32,418 nucleotides of DNA from Desulfuromonadaceae bacterium (GTDB lineage: Bacteria; Desulfobacterota; Desulfuromonadia; Desulfuromonadales; UBA2294). The position numbers and the translations under genes were made by a program. Below are positions 32,326 through 32,418 of this stretch, piece by piece (the stretch's first letter is position 1; each line of letters begins with the position of its first letter). The stretch spans positions 1 through 32,418 of the forward strand of contig JAGXHN010000035.1 in the NCBI GenBank assembly GCA_024636225.1. The letters are read 5' to 3'. The notes beneath the pieces were generated by a model. It saw only the letters and a program-made list of their open reading frames with translations. It searched no databases and was not told where the DNA came from.

Positions 32326-32418
32326 TCACTTAGACAGCTCCCAATTCAATCCGACATCCGCAGACATTGACCGCACCGCATCTCCAATCATAAGAACATG
32401 CCTCCCGCAGGGAAGAGC
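32326..32418 (-). CDS. Possible 3' end of an unidentified gene at the right edge
   Basis: A frame open from the right edge ends with a TGA at 32326. Its last residues read MIGDAVRSMSADVGLNWELSK. I do not recognise it. With only 30 codons visible it may be chance; the GGGCC/GGCCC hairpin two bases beyond the stop would fit a gene end. Confidence 0.2.
   Translation of the reverse strand, partial: ALPCGRHVLMIGDAVRSMSADVGLNWELSK

Noticed and set aside
1..32418. CRISPR arrays, tRNA and rRNA genes
   Set aside because: I saw no regularly spaced repeats, no tRNA cloverleaf pattern and no rRNA-like sequence. The only repeats are at the right end and are not array-like.

Overview
The window looks like a chromosome segment from a Desulfuromonadales/Geobacterales-type anaerobe (Desulfobacterota). 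The clues are a large NAD-dependent glutamate dehydrogenase, a class II (B12-dependent) ribonucleotide reductase, a PLP-type aspartate decarboxylase beside panB/panC, a sigma-54 response regulator with a GAF-GGDEF partner, and a radical-SAM peptide cassette of the type I know as 'GeoRSP' (Geobacter radical SAM peptide). This assignment is inference; no rRNA or other phylogenetic marker is present. Every gene from the left edge to 29.3 kb is on the minus strand. Only nrdJ is on the plus strand.

Layout, left to right: (1) 1-3265, a pantothenate cluster transcribed panB > panC > panP-like decarboxylase; the decarboxylase runs off the left edge. (2) 3546-8930, a flavin reductase-like protein and the 1590-residue NAD-glutamate dehydrogenase. 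(3) 9025-13922, a housekeeping run read as small lipoprotein > PhoH/PIN ATPase > TsaD > DUF2062 membrane protein > RsmA/KsgA > parvulin-type prolyl isomerase, with overlapping or close junctions. (4) 13936-26734, the most interesting part: about 12.8 kb of tightly packed genes that probably form one operon. In transcription order they are an ethylbenzene-dehydrogenase-like haem protein, a carboxypeptidase-regulatory-like lipoprotein, a HEAT-repeat lipoprotein, a NapH/NosR-like membrane iron-sulfur protein, a short OpuAC-like lipoprotein, two NosD-like beta-helix proteins, a PhnD-like binding lipoprotein, a TPR-like membrane protein, a YedE-family transporter, a PqqD-like peptide chaperone, a radical SAM/SPASM maturase, an 18-residue precursor peptide, a SPASM-only partner and a cysteine desulfurase-like enzyme. 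(5) 26815-29343, a well-spaced sigma-54 promoter for that operon, then the genes for a sigma-54 response regulator and a GAF-GGDEF diguanylate cyclase. (6) 29383-32075, a divergent control region with a pair of NrdR-like boxes, nrdJ, and its terminator. (7) 32076-32418, repeat-rich non-coding DNA with a palindromic MITE-like element between two imperfect direct repeats.

My reading of region 4 is that a tiny Cys-ended peptide, MKKYQKPMVVGSANVHPC, is bound by the PqqD-like protein and modified by the radical SAM enzyme with help from the SPASM protein. The operon also carries sulfur/selenium handling proteins (YedE-like, desulfurase-like) and a large set of envelope proteins (lipoproteins, beta-helices, electron-transfer proteins). 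That combination resembles extracytoplasmic metallocofactor systems such as nos. The peptide gene is so short that automated annotation would probably miss it. The substrate, product and function are unknown.
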